Below are positions 24,191 to 36,929 of a DNA stretch of 64,000 nucleotides, one piece after another (position 1 is the stretch's first letter; every line of letters starts with the position of its first letter). The stretch is from the NCBI GenBank assembly GCA_950106755.1, contig OX467082.1, positions 25,296,001 through 25,360,000 on the forward strand, written 5' to 3'. The position numbers were made by a program, and so were the translations under genes. The notes beneath the pieces are model-generated. The model was not told the DNA's origin, searched no databases, and saw nothing but the letters and a program-made list of their open reading frames with translations. This DNA is from Climacium dendroides. Its lineage: Eukaryota > Streptophyta > Bryopsida > Hypnales > Climaciaceae.

Positions 24191-25073
24191 TGTTTACAAA
24201 AGAAGTAATTTTTTTTATTTACCCGGATTGTCCATTTGCAAAAAAAAATAACAAATTAGGCCATAATTTTTTATTCATATTTTCAAATGTCCTCAATTTT
24301 AATGCACACAAAAGATATTCCTTGTCCACACCTTCTATTAAAGTTTGGGCCAAAAAAAATGAAAATCTCCAAAGACTCCAATCACATGTACTTGTCCAAA
24401 ATTGTTGTGTTGTCAAATTCAGTGAGCTAGTCCTTTAGGAGTTAAGGAATGGTTGGTGTGAAGCATTGAGTCTTGAGTGCACATCCAATTTTGTGGACTG
24501 CACCTCAATATACCTTAGGTCTCCATATTATCACGTACACATACTCTGTGACATTAAAGAAATCCGTGTGAACATACATAGTTACGTACGTAGAGACTCG
24601 AATCCAGCAGACGAGAACACGAACACGGCGACAGTTCAAATACTTTGCCGAAGCTTTTCTATGATGCCATGGGGTGTCATGCATTGCCATTCCTTTCGCA
24701 TTCGCCAGGGTTTGCAAATTATGTGACGTCTCTGATTGCTTTGAATTACATCATGCTTCACTAGCTTCAATCGATTTTGGAGGATAACTTGATCGACAGA
24801 ATTTAATGGAAGAGACGATGTGTATATATTGGTGGGAGGAATCATCAATCTGTTGTGGTCCTGTATCTTGATTGATCTGTACAACGGCGAATTTGCGCTC
24901 AAGAGACGATTTTAAGCATGTTTGATGGGTTTTAAGGGATGCGTGGTTGCAGATGAGTTTTGATTTTCATGACTTGGTCCAGTGTTGCGCAAGAAGTGCA
25001 AGGTTAGGGTATGCAAGGGCGGTCCGGGGGATGTAGAAGGCCAGCATTGTGAGGAGTTGAGTTTTTTTCCTCC

Positions 25074-28000
25074 ATGGACTCGGTTGTCACCTTGCCCGTG
25101 CGCTGTGTGCGGAGGTGCCGCAGGTTGATGTTGGCGGCCAGTCCTTTTTCTTCCATGAGACGATCGGAAGGATTGGCCACATTTTCGTCACGCGGCGGTG
25201 AATTACTAAGCTCACCGAATCATTCTGGATGTGGTTGCGCCATGATCAGCAGAGCGCATGTGGCAATGAGCATCGCTCAACGCTTGCAGCGCGCACTGGC
25301 GCCATCGGAATTCTTAGGAACAAGATTTTGCAGGAGTCTTTCCTCGGCTTCTCTCTTCAATGACGGGATACAACAACAAGCAGGGCTAGCCTGGGGGTGG
25401 ATGTGTCATAAGCGCAGTGCTGGTGCCCCAGCAAGCGGGAATCAAACCAGGAAAATGTCAGGAGGTAATGTGTTCTTTTCCTTGTTTTATGCAGTTGCTG
25501 GCATGCCAATGTTTCCTCTGTTGATGAGCTCTAGGGCTTAGTATCACCTCTTCAAGATATCGAGTCCATTCCCTTGAATCTGACAATGTGCTTCACATTT
25601 GACAAGAATTGCATTCTACGTCTAGGTCCGTCGCCTTCTTTGTATCATGATCGTCAAAATGGCGAAATTTCAAGTAATTGGCTGTTTTCCAGTCGCCCGT
25701 CTGGAACTTCAGATCTATACCAGTCCTAGCTTTTACAGCACTGCGCACTTGAATGTCACAAAATTTGACTCTCTGAAACACGTCAATTTGACGAATTGAC
25801 CATCGCCTTTATAGGGCGTCATTACTTTGAAAGACCTCGCGCTATGAACTCCAGTGCGTGTGGTGGTCTGTCGAGTTAGTTTTGAGGAAACATCTTTTCG
25901 AATTTTTTGTAATTTCCACATGGTTTATCTCGCATTCTCTGGTTGGGGAATCCGTGTACTCATTGCTTCTTCTTCTTTGTGAACACTGAAAAGGAATATG
26001 ACGGTGATTCTCACAGCCATTAATAGCATTATCTGATGTTTGCAGGAAAGAATCCTTTCAACAATCTTGTCACAGACTTGGCAGGTTCAAAAGCCAAATA
26101 CTATAGCCTCGTGAAATTTGGAGACAAAAGAATTGGTCAGTACTTGATAACCCACTCTGGATGGGATTTCTTGGGAAGTAGAGGTGACAAGCGTCGTGGT
26201 TTTTCAAGTTTCAGGTCGCATAATTGGGGTTTGTCGCACAACTTCAGGAATAACAGCTGCCAATATTCTTTCCAGTGCTTCAACATCTTTTTGGTTGTAT
26301 GCACATCTCTTCACTTCTTGCTGTGGTTCTTGAAATGATGCTTCATACCATTCAAATTTACTTTATTTTGCTCTTTCTCCACGCAGATACTTTGCCGTAC
26401 TCGATAAGGATTCTCTTGGAGTCTGCAATTCGCAACTGCGACGGTTTTCAGGTCATGAAGGAGGATGTGGAAAAAATCATTGACTGGGAGAAAACATCTC
26501 CAAAGCAAGTGGAAATACCGTTTAAGCCTGCCAGGGTGATTTTACAGGTCTGCAGATATTCTGGCTGATCATCTACTCTTTGTATCTAGTGATCAATTTT
26601 GTGTGATTGATCAGGGTACTGACAACTTTGGGAAATTCAATGCTCATTGTCATGGTCGAGATTTTCTATTGCGAGTCCCACATTTACGAGAGCTCTCAAT
26701 GCTCATCATTTTTAACGAACATTTAAAGACTTGCTTAAATATCGACACCTTGTGATTTGAGTCATTCTACTCTGAAGTGAAAGCATACATATCTTGATTA
26801 TCATAACATCTTTGTCAAAGTACAATACCGATTCATAGTCGGGTGATGTATTATCAGGACTTCACAGGGGTACCATGCGTTGTTGATCTAGCAGCAATGC
26901 GGGATGCGATTAAACGTTTGGGGGGTGACCCGAACAAAATTAATCCTCTGGTAAGTGTAATCCTCAGGTTTCCAAATCCGTTCCAGAGTTGGCGTTTTGT
27001 TAATCATCAGTATTGTGCTGGACTGAAAGTGGTCCCTTCAGAGGTGTTGAAAGTTATGTTTATGAAGAAAGATCGAGGAACTCAGTCTCATCAGAATCTT
27101 AACTTGCTCACCTGTTTAGCATCCTTGGCATGCATCACGTGTTTTCAGAAAATTTATTGCAATCACTCTTCTGCATCACCACACCTCGAGTGTGCCTGCA
27201 AAGAAACTCACCGGTTAATGAGGTGCAGGTGCCAGTGGACTTGGTGATCGATCATTCGGTGCAGGTTGATGTTGCTCGCTCCGCAAGTGCACTGCAGTCG
27301 AACATGGAATTGGAGTTCAGTCGTAACAAGGAACGTTTTGCTTTCTTAAAATGGGGATCGATCGCTTTCAAGAACATGCTTGTAGTTCCCCCCGGGTCTG
27401 GTATAGTACATCAGGTTGGATTCTGATAATCATGTCCAAAGAGTCTGATGATTCATAATTTTCAAACTACCAGCATGAATCTGCCATGTTGGTACTTTTC
27501 TACATTTAAAAAACAGGTAAAAATTGCACTTCTTTTCTCATGTAGCGTGTGCTTTGGACACGTTTTTCCATTCTTTTTCTTTGTTGGAGCAATCGAAATT
27601 AGTTCCTTTCAACACTAGTATTGAGCAATCTTCTCTTGAAATGCTTGCAGGTGAATCTCGAGTATCTTGGTAGAGTTGTCTTTAACAGTGGGGGTTATCT
27701 ATACCCTGACAGTCTCGTGGGAACAGATTCTCATACCACGATGATTGACGGTCTCGGTGTTGCTGGTTGGGGGGTTGGAGGCATCGAAGCTGAAGCAGTG
27801 ATGCTTGGTCAGGTACGACCCTTTCTGGTGATTCCTTCAATTTGGTGAGTACTCTGAGAGTGCGACAATGCGCAATACATCTGTGGCAGTCACTGTTATG
27901 CATTATTAAATAGAGATATTGTTATGCATACTGTGGAGTAAGATGTTTTCTTTCGCAATGCACCTGCTCCCCATCTATGAGTAAATTGTTGACATGTACG

Positions 28001-31000
28001 GGTCTGGAATCTACTGCAGCCAATGAGCATGGTTTTGCCATTAGTGGTAGGCTTTAAGTTAACCGGGAAGATGAAAAGTGGAGTCACAGCCACGGATCTG
28101 GTGCTGACAGTAACTCAGATGCTGCGGAAGCACGGGGTTGTTGGAAAATTCGTGGAATTTTATGGTTAGTGGCGAGAACTTCACTATTCTTCAACAAATA
28201 TTGGAAACGAAAACTCTTCTGTTCACAATGCCTGTGCATGACACTTTTGTTGAATGATTTTAATTGCAAGTGACAAATTTTCGGGTTAGATGAATAATTT
28301 CGCGATCACCTACTGCTTGCGTGCAGGTAAAGGTATGGCAGAGTTGTCATTGGCAGACCGGGCGACAATTGCAAACATGGCTCCTGAGTACGGAGCCACT
28401 ATGGGATTTTTCCCTGTTGACAAAGTCACACTCGATTACTTGAGGTTGACAGGTCGTGATGATAAGAGAGTATGTTATCGATTTCATCTGCGTCAATATG
28501 TTATCATTTCATTTTGTGTATAGAGGATACTAATCATTTAGATTTGGAGAATAATTCAAGTGGTTCTAATGCCAAGTTCCTAGAGGACGTAAGTTTTAGT
28601 GCTTGTTAATGTATATTTATTTGCAAAATTTCACCGGAGCACCTACTTTTGCGCATGCACTTCTGCCTGATTGCTTATATTTCTACTTTACTATCGACAG
28701 GTGAAGGAGATTGAAGGATATTTGCGGGCAAATAACATGTTTATTGACCACAGCAAGGTACCAATTGCAAAGCATGCGCTCTTTTAATTTGCGTGCATTC
28801 GTCAAAACCTACAGAAATATCCTCATTATGCTTTAGATCATGCACCAGGTAATTCCCACGAGACCTGAAAGATTATCCGTCATTATAATTATTATGCTGT
28901 TTTGTATGCTATTGCATAGTAATTCATTGAGTATTTTGGTGTTTAGCCTCAAAAAGACATTAAATACTCATCGTATTTGGAGTTGGATCTGAACACTGTT
29001 GAAGCATGCATTTCTGGGCCTAAGCGGTACGTGTTTTATGAAGATAAATGCTAATAAAATCATGCAGAATTCATCTACTGGAGTCTCACCGATTTGAAGT
29101 TTTTGCTTTCCAACTTCAGCAAGTCTCGAAGTCTGTCTAACCATAGTATTTACCTTGTGCAGCCCTCACGACAGAGTTAATATTAAAGACATGAAGAAGG
29201 ATTGGCAAGATTGTTTGAACAACAAGGTTGGATTTAAGGTAACTATCGAAAACAAAACCAGCAGCTTCTTCCTTTCCAAGCAAGTCGTTTCACCAAGTTC
29301 TGAAGCTCTGCCCTTCAAGAAACATTCGACTGTCGAGTAATGGTTCCCTGGAAGAAATTCTGTTTAATACTCAATGCTGTCAATTTATTGCCATCCAGGG
29401 ATTTGCAATTCCTAAAGATAAACAGAATAAGGTAGCAAAATTCACATTTGAAGGCAAGCCGGCAGAAATGAGACACGGCAGTGTGGTTATTGCTGCAATT
29501 ACAAGTTGCACCAATACGTCCAACCCTAGTGTAATGCTGGGGGCTGGGCTTGTAGCCAAAAAGGCATCTGAGCGGGGATTGACGGTCAGTTCTCTTGCGA
29601 AATTGAGATATTTTATTAGAAGATGTTAGGACACTAATAAACGCCGATGCTGTTCCAGAAATCTCCATTTAGAATATCATTCGTCCTTCCCATGCAGTGA
29701 CATTTTTTGCCGAGGATGGCTGATATGCATTTTAACTGACAGGTGAAGCCTTGGGTGAAAACCAGTTTAGCACCGGGCTCTGGAGTGGTAACCTTGTACC
29801 TAGCAAAAAGGTAACTTCGCATCCACTAGGTTTCTCCAGACACACCGGAGCAAACGCTTCAGCGGTTTTTGTCTCTTGATTTCCTCGTCATTTACAACCT
29901 AGTTCGATCATGACAAGTTTATGATTTTTTGTATCATTGCTTCTTTCCATTGAAAGCCCTATTTCGTTCTGCATTTTCTGAACTGGATTAATCTTATCAG
30001 TTACCTAAGCAATCCACGTGATGCCCACTCTTGTAGTGATGTACTGGATATTGACGCAGTGGTCTAACGAAGTACATGGACGAACAAGGGTTTAGTGTAG
30101 TGGGTTATGGCTGCACCACGTGCATAGGCAATTCTGGCGAGCTTCATGAAGATGTTTCCAAGACGATTTCAGAAAACGGTAACTTTTCCAACCATTTCTG
30201 GATATGCGCGCAAAATAGATATACGAATACCTGAATGAAATGGCATGGACCATCTGTGTTTTGAATTATTCAGCTTGCAGGTCGTACTGGCGGCAGTTGT
30301 AATGGAAATTATGAGCAGTTTGTACCTGTTGGTGTAGTCAGTGCAGGGTAACAAAATTTGTTTTGAGTTGTTTGTAGACATTGTGGCGGCAGCAGTACTC
30401 TCGGGAAATCGAAACTTTGAGGGTCGAGTGCATCCCTTGACGCGTGCCAATTATCTGGCATCACCTCCTCTGGTGGTTGCTTATGCATTAGCTGGAACGG
30501 TAGGTGGCAGTCATGATCAATTTCGCTGCAGTTCCATCTCTAATAATTTCGATAATCCTCATGTAGATCTTAGCTTGATTGACATAATACATATCTGTAA
30601 CAATCATTTTGTTATCTTCGGGCTTCTTCCATCAGGTGAATATTGACTTTGCTAAGGAGCCTATTGGAAAAGGAAAAGGCGGAAAGGATGTATTTCTGAA
30701 GGACATCTGGCCTTCAACTGACGAGATTGCAAAGGTCCACTTATGCCGTGGACTTGAGCATCTTCTTTGTATACTTAAGGATAAATAGCTAGCAGCTCAT
30801 AGTAGAGTACTTCTAGCCCTTTGGATGCTTTCTTGTATGGAATGGCCCTCTATCTAGCCACTTCAAATGAACATACAGTTGGACTGTGCAGGTTGTTCAA
30901 CAATCCGTGCTTCCAGATATGTTCAAATCCACATACCAGGCTATCACGAAGGGAAATAAGATGTGGAATAACCTACCTTCTCCTTCAGGTTCCCAGTACG

Positions 31001-32563
31001 CTTGGGACCCCAAATCAACTTATGTCCACGAACCACCCTTCTTTCAGAACATGCCCAAAAGTCCTCCTGGTGGGAAGCCTGTGAAAGATGCATACTGTCT
31101 TCTAAATTTTGGAGACAGTATCACAACGGACCATATCTCCCCAGCTGGTAACATTAACAAGGATAGTCCAGCTGCTAAATTTCTCATGGACAGGGGAGTG
31201 CAACGCAAGGATTTCAACTCTTACGGAAGTAGACGTGGTAATGATGAAATTATGGCAAGAGGAACCTTTGCCAACATCCGCATTGTCAACAAATTTTTGG
31301 AAGGGGAAGTTGGTCCGAAAACAATACATGTTCCCTCCAAAGAAAAGCTTTTCATTTTTGACGCAGCCAAGGTACGAGTTGATTTCTGAAAGAATGATTC
31401 ACTTCGGTCCATTCTTGCACTTCTAAACAAGCGGATGTGTCGTGTACCATTCATTGAGCATAATTCTAGCACACTTGGAGTGTTCAAACCATCACAGCCA
31501 TGTGTGTCTTATTTGTAGAAATATAAAGATGCCGGTCAAGATACGATTATTTTGGCAGGAGCAGAGTACGGGAGTGGTAGTTCACGTGATTGGGCTGCTA
31601 AGGGCCCCTACCTGCAGGTTTGCAATCTCTTAGTTTGTGTTCCTACTTCATTATATCCATCATATTTTCTAAGATTTTTTAACCAGCATGAGGTCGGTCC
31701 ACAACTTCTACTTTGAATTGTCCGGTTGTCGTATTCTCTTTTCTCTTTCTAATATGTTTTTCTATCGTTTTCTATTGAGGGTATAAATGAGAATCATAGA
31801 TGTATATCTACATAAAAAGGTTTGTAGGAGAAGACTAGAATCATTACTAATGTTGACTTCCACTTTGAATGAACAGGGAGTTAAGGCAGTCATATCAAAA
31901 AGTTTTGAGCGCATTCATCGCAGTAACCTCGTAGGAATGGGTCTCATTCCGCTTTGTTTTAAGCAAGGGGAGGATGCGGACTCATTGGGTTTGACTGGTT
32001 TTGAGAAGTACACAATTGAAATGCCAACTGACATGAAGAAAATCAAGCCTGGAATGGATATCAACGTAAAGACCGATAACGGAAAATCTTTCAAGTGTAC
32101 TCTTCGATTTGATACCCAAGTAAGATGGTGGTTGAACCTTTCAAGTCAAATCGCACACACAGACTCTTTTGAACCTTGTGACCTCCAAATCCCTTTAATT
32201 ACTACAGCAATAATGCAATCATCAAAGTCTGCACATTGAGCTGAATCTGTGATAATTTGCCATCGCTTTCATAGGAGCATACTGTTGATTCCTCTGTATC
32301 ATGCTCAAATTCAAGTTATCATTCTCTTAGCTACAAGAATCGGCAGTGAAGTCACCTTTCATGCCTAAATTCTTGAGATGACTATCTGTGACCAGGTATG
32401 GTAGAATATGTAACTGAACGAGCGCTGTAGTTTGCGCATGCGCAGTTTGTTAAATTTCTTGCTTTGAACTGTGTGCCCTTTTTGCACTTGGCAGGTCGAA
32501 CTTACATACTATCAGCATGGCGGTATTCTTCACTATGTGCTACGACAGCTTGCGGCAAAGTAG
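25074..32563 (+). CDS. ACO: aconitate hydratase (aconitase), mitochondrial/cytosolic type
   Basis: Converts citrate to isocitrate via cis-aconitate with a 4Fe-4S cluster (TCA cycle, and the glyoxylate route in the cytosol). Twenty exons with GT-AG introns sum to 3069 bases, exactly 1022 codons plus stop: 25074-25464, 26046-26135, 26387-26547, 26858-26950, 27229-27414, 27651-27812, 28020-28164, 28327-28469, 28701-28757, 28947-29026, 29163-29238, 29399-29584, 29743-29810, 30060-30178, 30378-30499, 30636-30734, 30892-31371, 31519-31617, 31877-32119, 32495-32563. Visible motifs: [24 protein letters not shown] (332-337), [11 protein letters not shown] with cluster Cys565, [11 protein letters not shown] with Cys631 and Cys634, [32 protein letters not shown] and [14 protein letters not shown]. 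The 66- and 3-residue cysteine spacing is that of the IRP1/plant type. The Arg-rich, acid-poor N terminus (about 120 residues before [10 protein letters not shown]) looks like an organelle-targeting extension. Appears intact. Confidence 0.97.
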
Positions 32564-35500
32564 ACTTGTCCTTGAGATTGGGCTGGCTTGTGCCACATTA
32601 GCCTCCAACTGAGCCATCGCATTGGGAAACTCAGTTTCTGTAATTCTGTCGTCAGCAAGCTCCCTGCTTCAGCACACTCAGTGTTCATTTGCTTAAAAGC
32701 GTACAGAGCTGACTGATTGAAGGATTAACTCCACAGGTACATGTAGTGGTCCAATTTGTGTGATTCGTGAGCGGTTGTCTCTGCTGGTATATTGTGAGAC
32801 TCTTGAATGTACGAAGTCTTACATATTGATTCTGACGTCCATCACAGAATTGGACTTAGTCAAAGGTTGTAACGCTACGTCGCGGTGCTGACTTTGCGTC
32901 TACAAGTAGATGGGGTAATGCTACCTTGATAAGTGCTTTGGATAATCAGCCAGACAGTCAATGGGCTAATTCCAATTTTGAGGTTGATGAACAAGTCATT
33001 GTTGTTTGAATAGCTACAGAAAGGCAATCGTTAGCGGAAATTCTGTTCCTAGACTTGGACATTGATCTGCTAAGGACAGACGTTGGAATTCTTCGTATTG
33101 TAAAGCTGTCTCTTTATGGATTTCTCTTGGAAACCAGTGAAATTAATTAGCATGCCAAAGTGAAGGACGTTGTGCTCCTATGGCTCTTGGGATGTTTGGT
33201 ACAGTAGCTGCATGGCTCATTTGTCCGGGTGCGAACAATTAATGTCAGTAAGTTGTACTTCCTCAATTTGAGAGCCACCAATTGAGTCATCTTGATTGGG
33301 TTCTTATACAGTATGTTCAATTCCCTCATATTTTCTATTTCCGATGTAGCAAGATAAAAAAAGAAAACGAATTATTCTTTCATCATTCTATTCTAAGACT
33401 TCTGTTCTGTTAACATTAACAATGCTACAAAAGAAATTTAATTTGAATATTTTCAAAAGAAATGTTGCAATGTAATGTATGAAACAAATGCAACCAAATT
33501 CAGAGCAAAAGCATGTGACAATCTCAGCCTTTCAAAATCTAATTGCAAGTTCATATTTCTTCACTAAAGTTGTGGGACTTGGAGCATATGCACTACTTTC
33601 ACACACATAGCTTCGCAGTCGAGTGTCATAATTAGAAAAAGTTGAAATTCATGCTCACGTCTTTGATCTAAGCATGCATGGTAATAATAAAATTGCACAC
33701 ATTAATATTTGGTTCATGTCTAGCATATGATTTCATGTTTATTACTCTATAGAAACCATGATACACAATGTATTCATTAGCTCTAATAATCATCTATATC
33801 ATCCTAGTTCAATTTCATACTCAATTTGCTACATAACTTTTGCTAGAATAGTATTAGTCTACAGAGAGGTGTATGATATAAATAGGGAGAATCTAGCCTC
33901 CTATTGTTGTCTTTGTGTACCATTTTCATGACTATATCCAAGCCTAACAAGCAACCAAATATATACACTACATTGAAAAATGTATTTTGTGTCACCTACA
34001 CTAATTGATTTTAAAATGCTATAAATTGTTACTCCTATTGAATATATTTACCATTTATGTTCATAGAGATCCTCCTCTTTGAATAATATTGATATCTATG
34101 CTCTTGATAAAAAAGATTCATCTTTCATAAAAATTTATAGCCTTGAGTAAGTAGTTAGTAAGGATGACACTAAAAACAATTTTTAATTAGTTCAACAAAG
34201 TTGAAATACTTGTGCTTTTTCATTATAAAAATTAACTAAAATTGCACACTTCTATTGGAGAAATTCCATTTGTTTTCACACAAAATTAACCTCTAAGACA
34301 TGATATAGAACCACTTTGTGGTTATTGCTCATTTTTGTGCAAAATTTTCAAGCTACAAAGAAAAAGTTCAAATTTGTATTTATAAATGGATGGTAAATTA
34401 GATTATCTATGACCTAAGTGTATTACAAACTAGAATAGCTATTTCCAAACATGTTTTATGAAAAAATAAAGAACAAAAGTGTAAAGTATCATTGAAATGT
34501 TGAACATTTACTATTGAAGAATGTTTTTATGATCAATTTTTGACTACTTTCAAACAAATGAAGATTGAATTTTAGACAATTGTAATAAAAATCATATGCT
34601 AGAAATATAAATTATATATTTGATGAATTGCCAAGTGAATTTCTTTAAAAAAAATTTAAAGTATATTTATAGTTTTTTTTCCTAACATTGACCATATAGA
34701 TCATTTCTATTCATGATGCATAATATAATTTCTTCTGATGAAAACCTCCCCCAAAAATATAAAAGACATATTTTATAGCACCTCAAAATTTTGTTCAAAA
34801 TATATAGGTTAGAAGCCTGAGTTAAAACCAACATCTTCCAACATGAACGCTTAAAACAAAAATACAATAAACTCTTAGCCCCTCAAAAGCAGTTGCATAG
34901 GGATCTTGTTCCCAGTATAACTACTTGGAAACAAAGAGTTCCTTTTCTAAACTACAAGAAGGTTATTGAGCTAATGAATAAATAATTTTGGTTGCCACTT
35001 CCACTACTTGTACAACTTTTTAACATGCTTTAAATTATTATTTTTTGTTTATTATCTAATTTAATAAAATATTGATGTTTTATCATGCCTAACAATTTAA
35101 AGTTGGTAGTGGGTTAATCCAAAGAATTATTAATTAAAATAAAAAATAAATACCCTCCTCCAACTTGATTGCAAGGGAAGTTATATTGCTATTAAATTCA
35201 AAGACCCATCTTACTCATATGTCTATTTAGTACTCCTAAACCTTCAACGTTTTTACAATTGAGTAAAATATAGATTTTTAATAACAATAGGAAACTCCTT
35301 ATGAATATTAGTGACTATTTTTTCAATAATTTGGTAGTATTATGAGTTTAGTAAAATGGATTTGAATTTTCCATAAGAAAAAATCTTTTAATTTTTTACA
35401 TAAAACATCTTTGTTTAATTAAAGCTCCAATTTTTTTAAATGAGTATTCAATAGGGAAATTGCAAAAAACACTTACTACATTTTTTTTTACCTTCAAGTA

Positions 35501-36425
35501 GGGAGCACTAGATTTGGGCCATAATTTTCACATTTTTCTTAAAATACTCAAAATTTCAAATTAAAAAGTATAATACTAAATTGCTCATTGACTGGTTTTT
35601 TCATAAGTATTTGTCAAAAGTAATTTCATATTAATAAACAATTCATAAATGGATGACCATCTACAGTTTGTTGTTAAAAAGTCAAGTAATACTTTATCTC
35701 CAATATAAGAAAATGCGGAGCAAAAATTAGAGATATTTAGTAGAAAATTTATATAGACTATCCAATAGATTTTTTAAATAAAAAAACTTTGTCTTCAACT
35801 TGTGTTTCTAGTGTATTTTCTATGAATACAATCACTACAATGGATTCTATAATCATTATTTTCAAGATATAATAATGGATATAAAAAGGTAGAATAATAA
35901 ACAATTTTTTAAATTATTGTTGATTTTCAAAAACAAACATCAAAATATCAATGCCCTTAAAATTTTCTATAGATTCATTTCTTACCAAAACCACTTGTGA
36001 AAATCATTTTGACTTAAATTTTTTGGTGAAATAACAATTTTAGCATTCTATTGGTTTTTTATATTTTATTTAACCATTAGATGAGATTTCAGCCCTCTCG
36101 AAGGCTGTGAGTTCCCAACAATTTCCAAATTGCGAGAATTGCCCTACAGAGGGCCGCGATAGTTCGCTAACATGGTCCAGAGATTGCCACATCTAAAAAA
36201 AGTTATTTAATAAAAAATGAAGTTTTTTTTCAAGTTTTTTCTTCATTTCAAGAATGTAATTTTTAAAATTAAATTTTGTTTTTTGGGAACAGCCATTCGT
36301 CAAAATCTACAAGGGGACCAACATTGGGAACGGGCCTAAAACAGCCCTCCTAAACCCTAAAAATCATCTAATGATTTAAAAATTCAAAATCTCATATTAC
36401 TTCTAATACTACTAGTATTTCATTT
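32564..36425. other. AT-rich intergenic stretch, no gene recognised
   Basis: The first few hundred bases are aconitase 3' untranslated and flanking sequence. From about 33.3 kb the sequence is AT-rich with many homopolymer runs and no supported frame. At 36076-36372 the words ATTAGATGA and TCATCTAAT face each other around a less AT-rich interior, which could be an old small element; support is too thin to call. Confidence 0.5.
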
Positions 36426-36578
36426 CATGGTTGTCATATTGGACAAGTTACTATTTATTTTTCGTCCCGTACGACAAGTTACTATTCATCAAATGTACCT
36501 CTCAAGTACATTTGATGAATAGTAATTCGTCGTACGGGACGAAAAATGAATAGTAACTTGTCCAGTATGACAACCATG
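36426..36578. mobile_element. 153-bp foldback MITE, hAT-like, 8-bp target duplication
   Basis: The element is nearly one continuous inverted repeat with a loop of about 5 bases (CTCAA). The arm starts CATGGTTGTCATATTGGACA, and the other end is its near-perfect complement, finishing in GACAACCATG. Identical 8-bp copies of TTTCATTT flank it (36418-36425 and 36579-36586). The eight-base duplication and GGTTGTCATA tip ally it with the four larger MITEs just downstream. A transcript would form a hairpin with arms of about 70 bases. Confidence 0.9.
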
Positions 36579-36660
36579 TTTCATTTGGCATAAAATTGGT
36601 AAGCCCATGTGTCTTACAATTAGAATCAACGATTAAAAATACCTAAAAAGATCTAAAAGT

Positions 36661-36929
36661 CTTGGTTGTCATAACGGGCGAATCGGATCGGACGGACAGG
36701 CGAACCGGACCGGACGGACGGTCCGGACGGCTTTAATTTTGAAAGTTTTGCACCTTGATGATCTCGTCCGTGCCCTGATGATCCCGTCCACGCCCTAACG
36801 ATCCCGTCCACGCCCTGACAATCCCGTCCACGCTCCGACTACAGCGTCCACACCCTGTCGAGCTAATCGGACAAACGGGCAAACCGGACGGACGGGCGAA
36901 TCGGACGTCCAACCACTATGACAACCTTG
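36661..36929 (+). mobile_element. hAT-like MITE with minisatellite, copy 1
   Basis: Ends are CTTGGTTGTCATAACGGGCG and, at the right, the complement of CAAGGTTGTCATAGTGG-type sequence ending GACAACCTTG. It is flanked by exact 8-bp duplications CTAAAAGT (36653-36660 and 36930-36937). The interior is GC-rich in AT-rich surroundings: GGAC/CCGG-rich outer parts and about five units of a 20-bp minisatellite (type GACGATCCCGTCCACGCCCT). No coding potential. Confidence 0.9.

Larger units (their letters stand above)
19191..24950. other. AT-rich repeat tract, no gene recognised
   Basis: Strongly AT-rich with long A/T runs. Contains an inverted repeat pair (21930-22240 and 23880-24190), a MITE (22977-23242) and words shared with 59.9-60.3 kb (GTTGCTAGCATGTGA near 19545). 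None of the short open frames has domain or splice support. The last few hundred bases are the aconitase promoter region. Confidence 0.5.

Noticed and set aside
27682..31487. Minus-strand frames inside the aconitase locus
   Set aside because: They lie opposite verified aconitase exons and have no independent support.
36076..36372. Possible MITE with ATTAGATGA ends
   Set aside because: Terminal words are only about nine bases and no duplication is evident.
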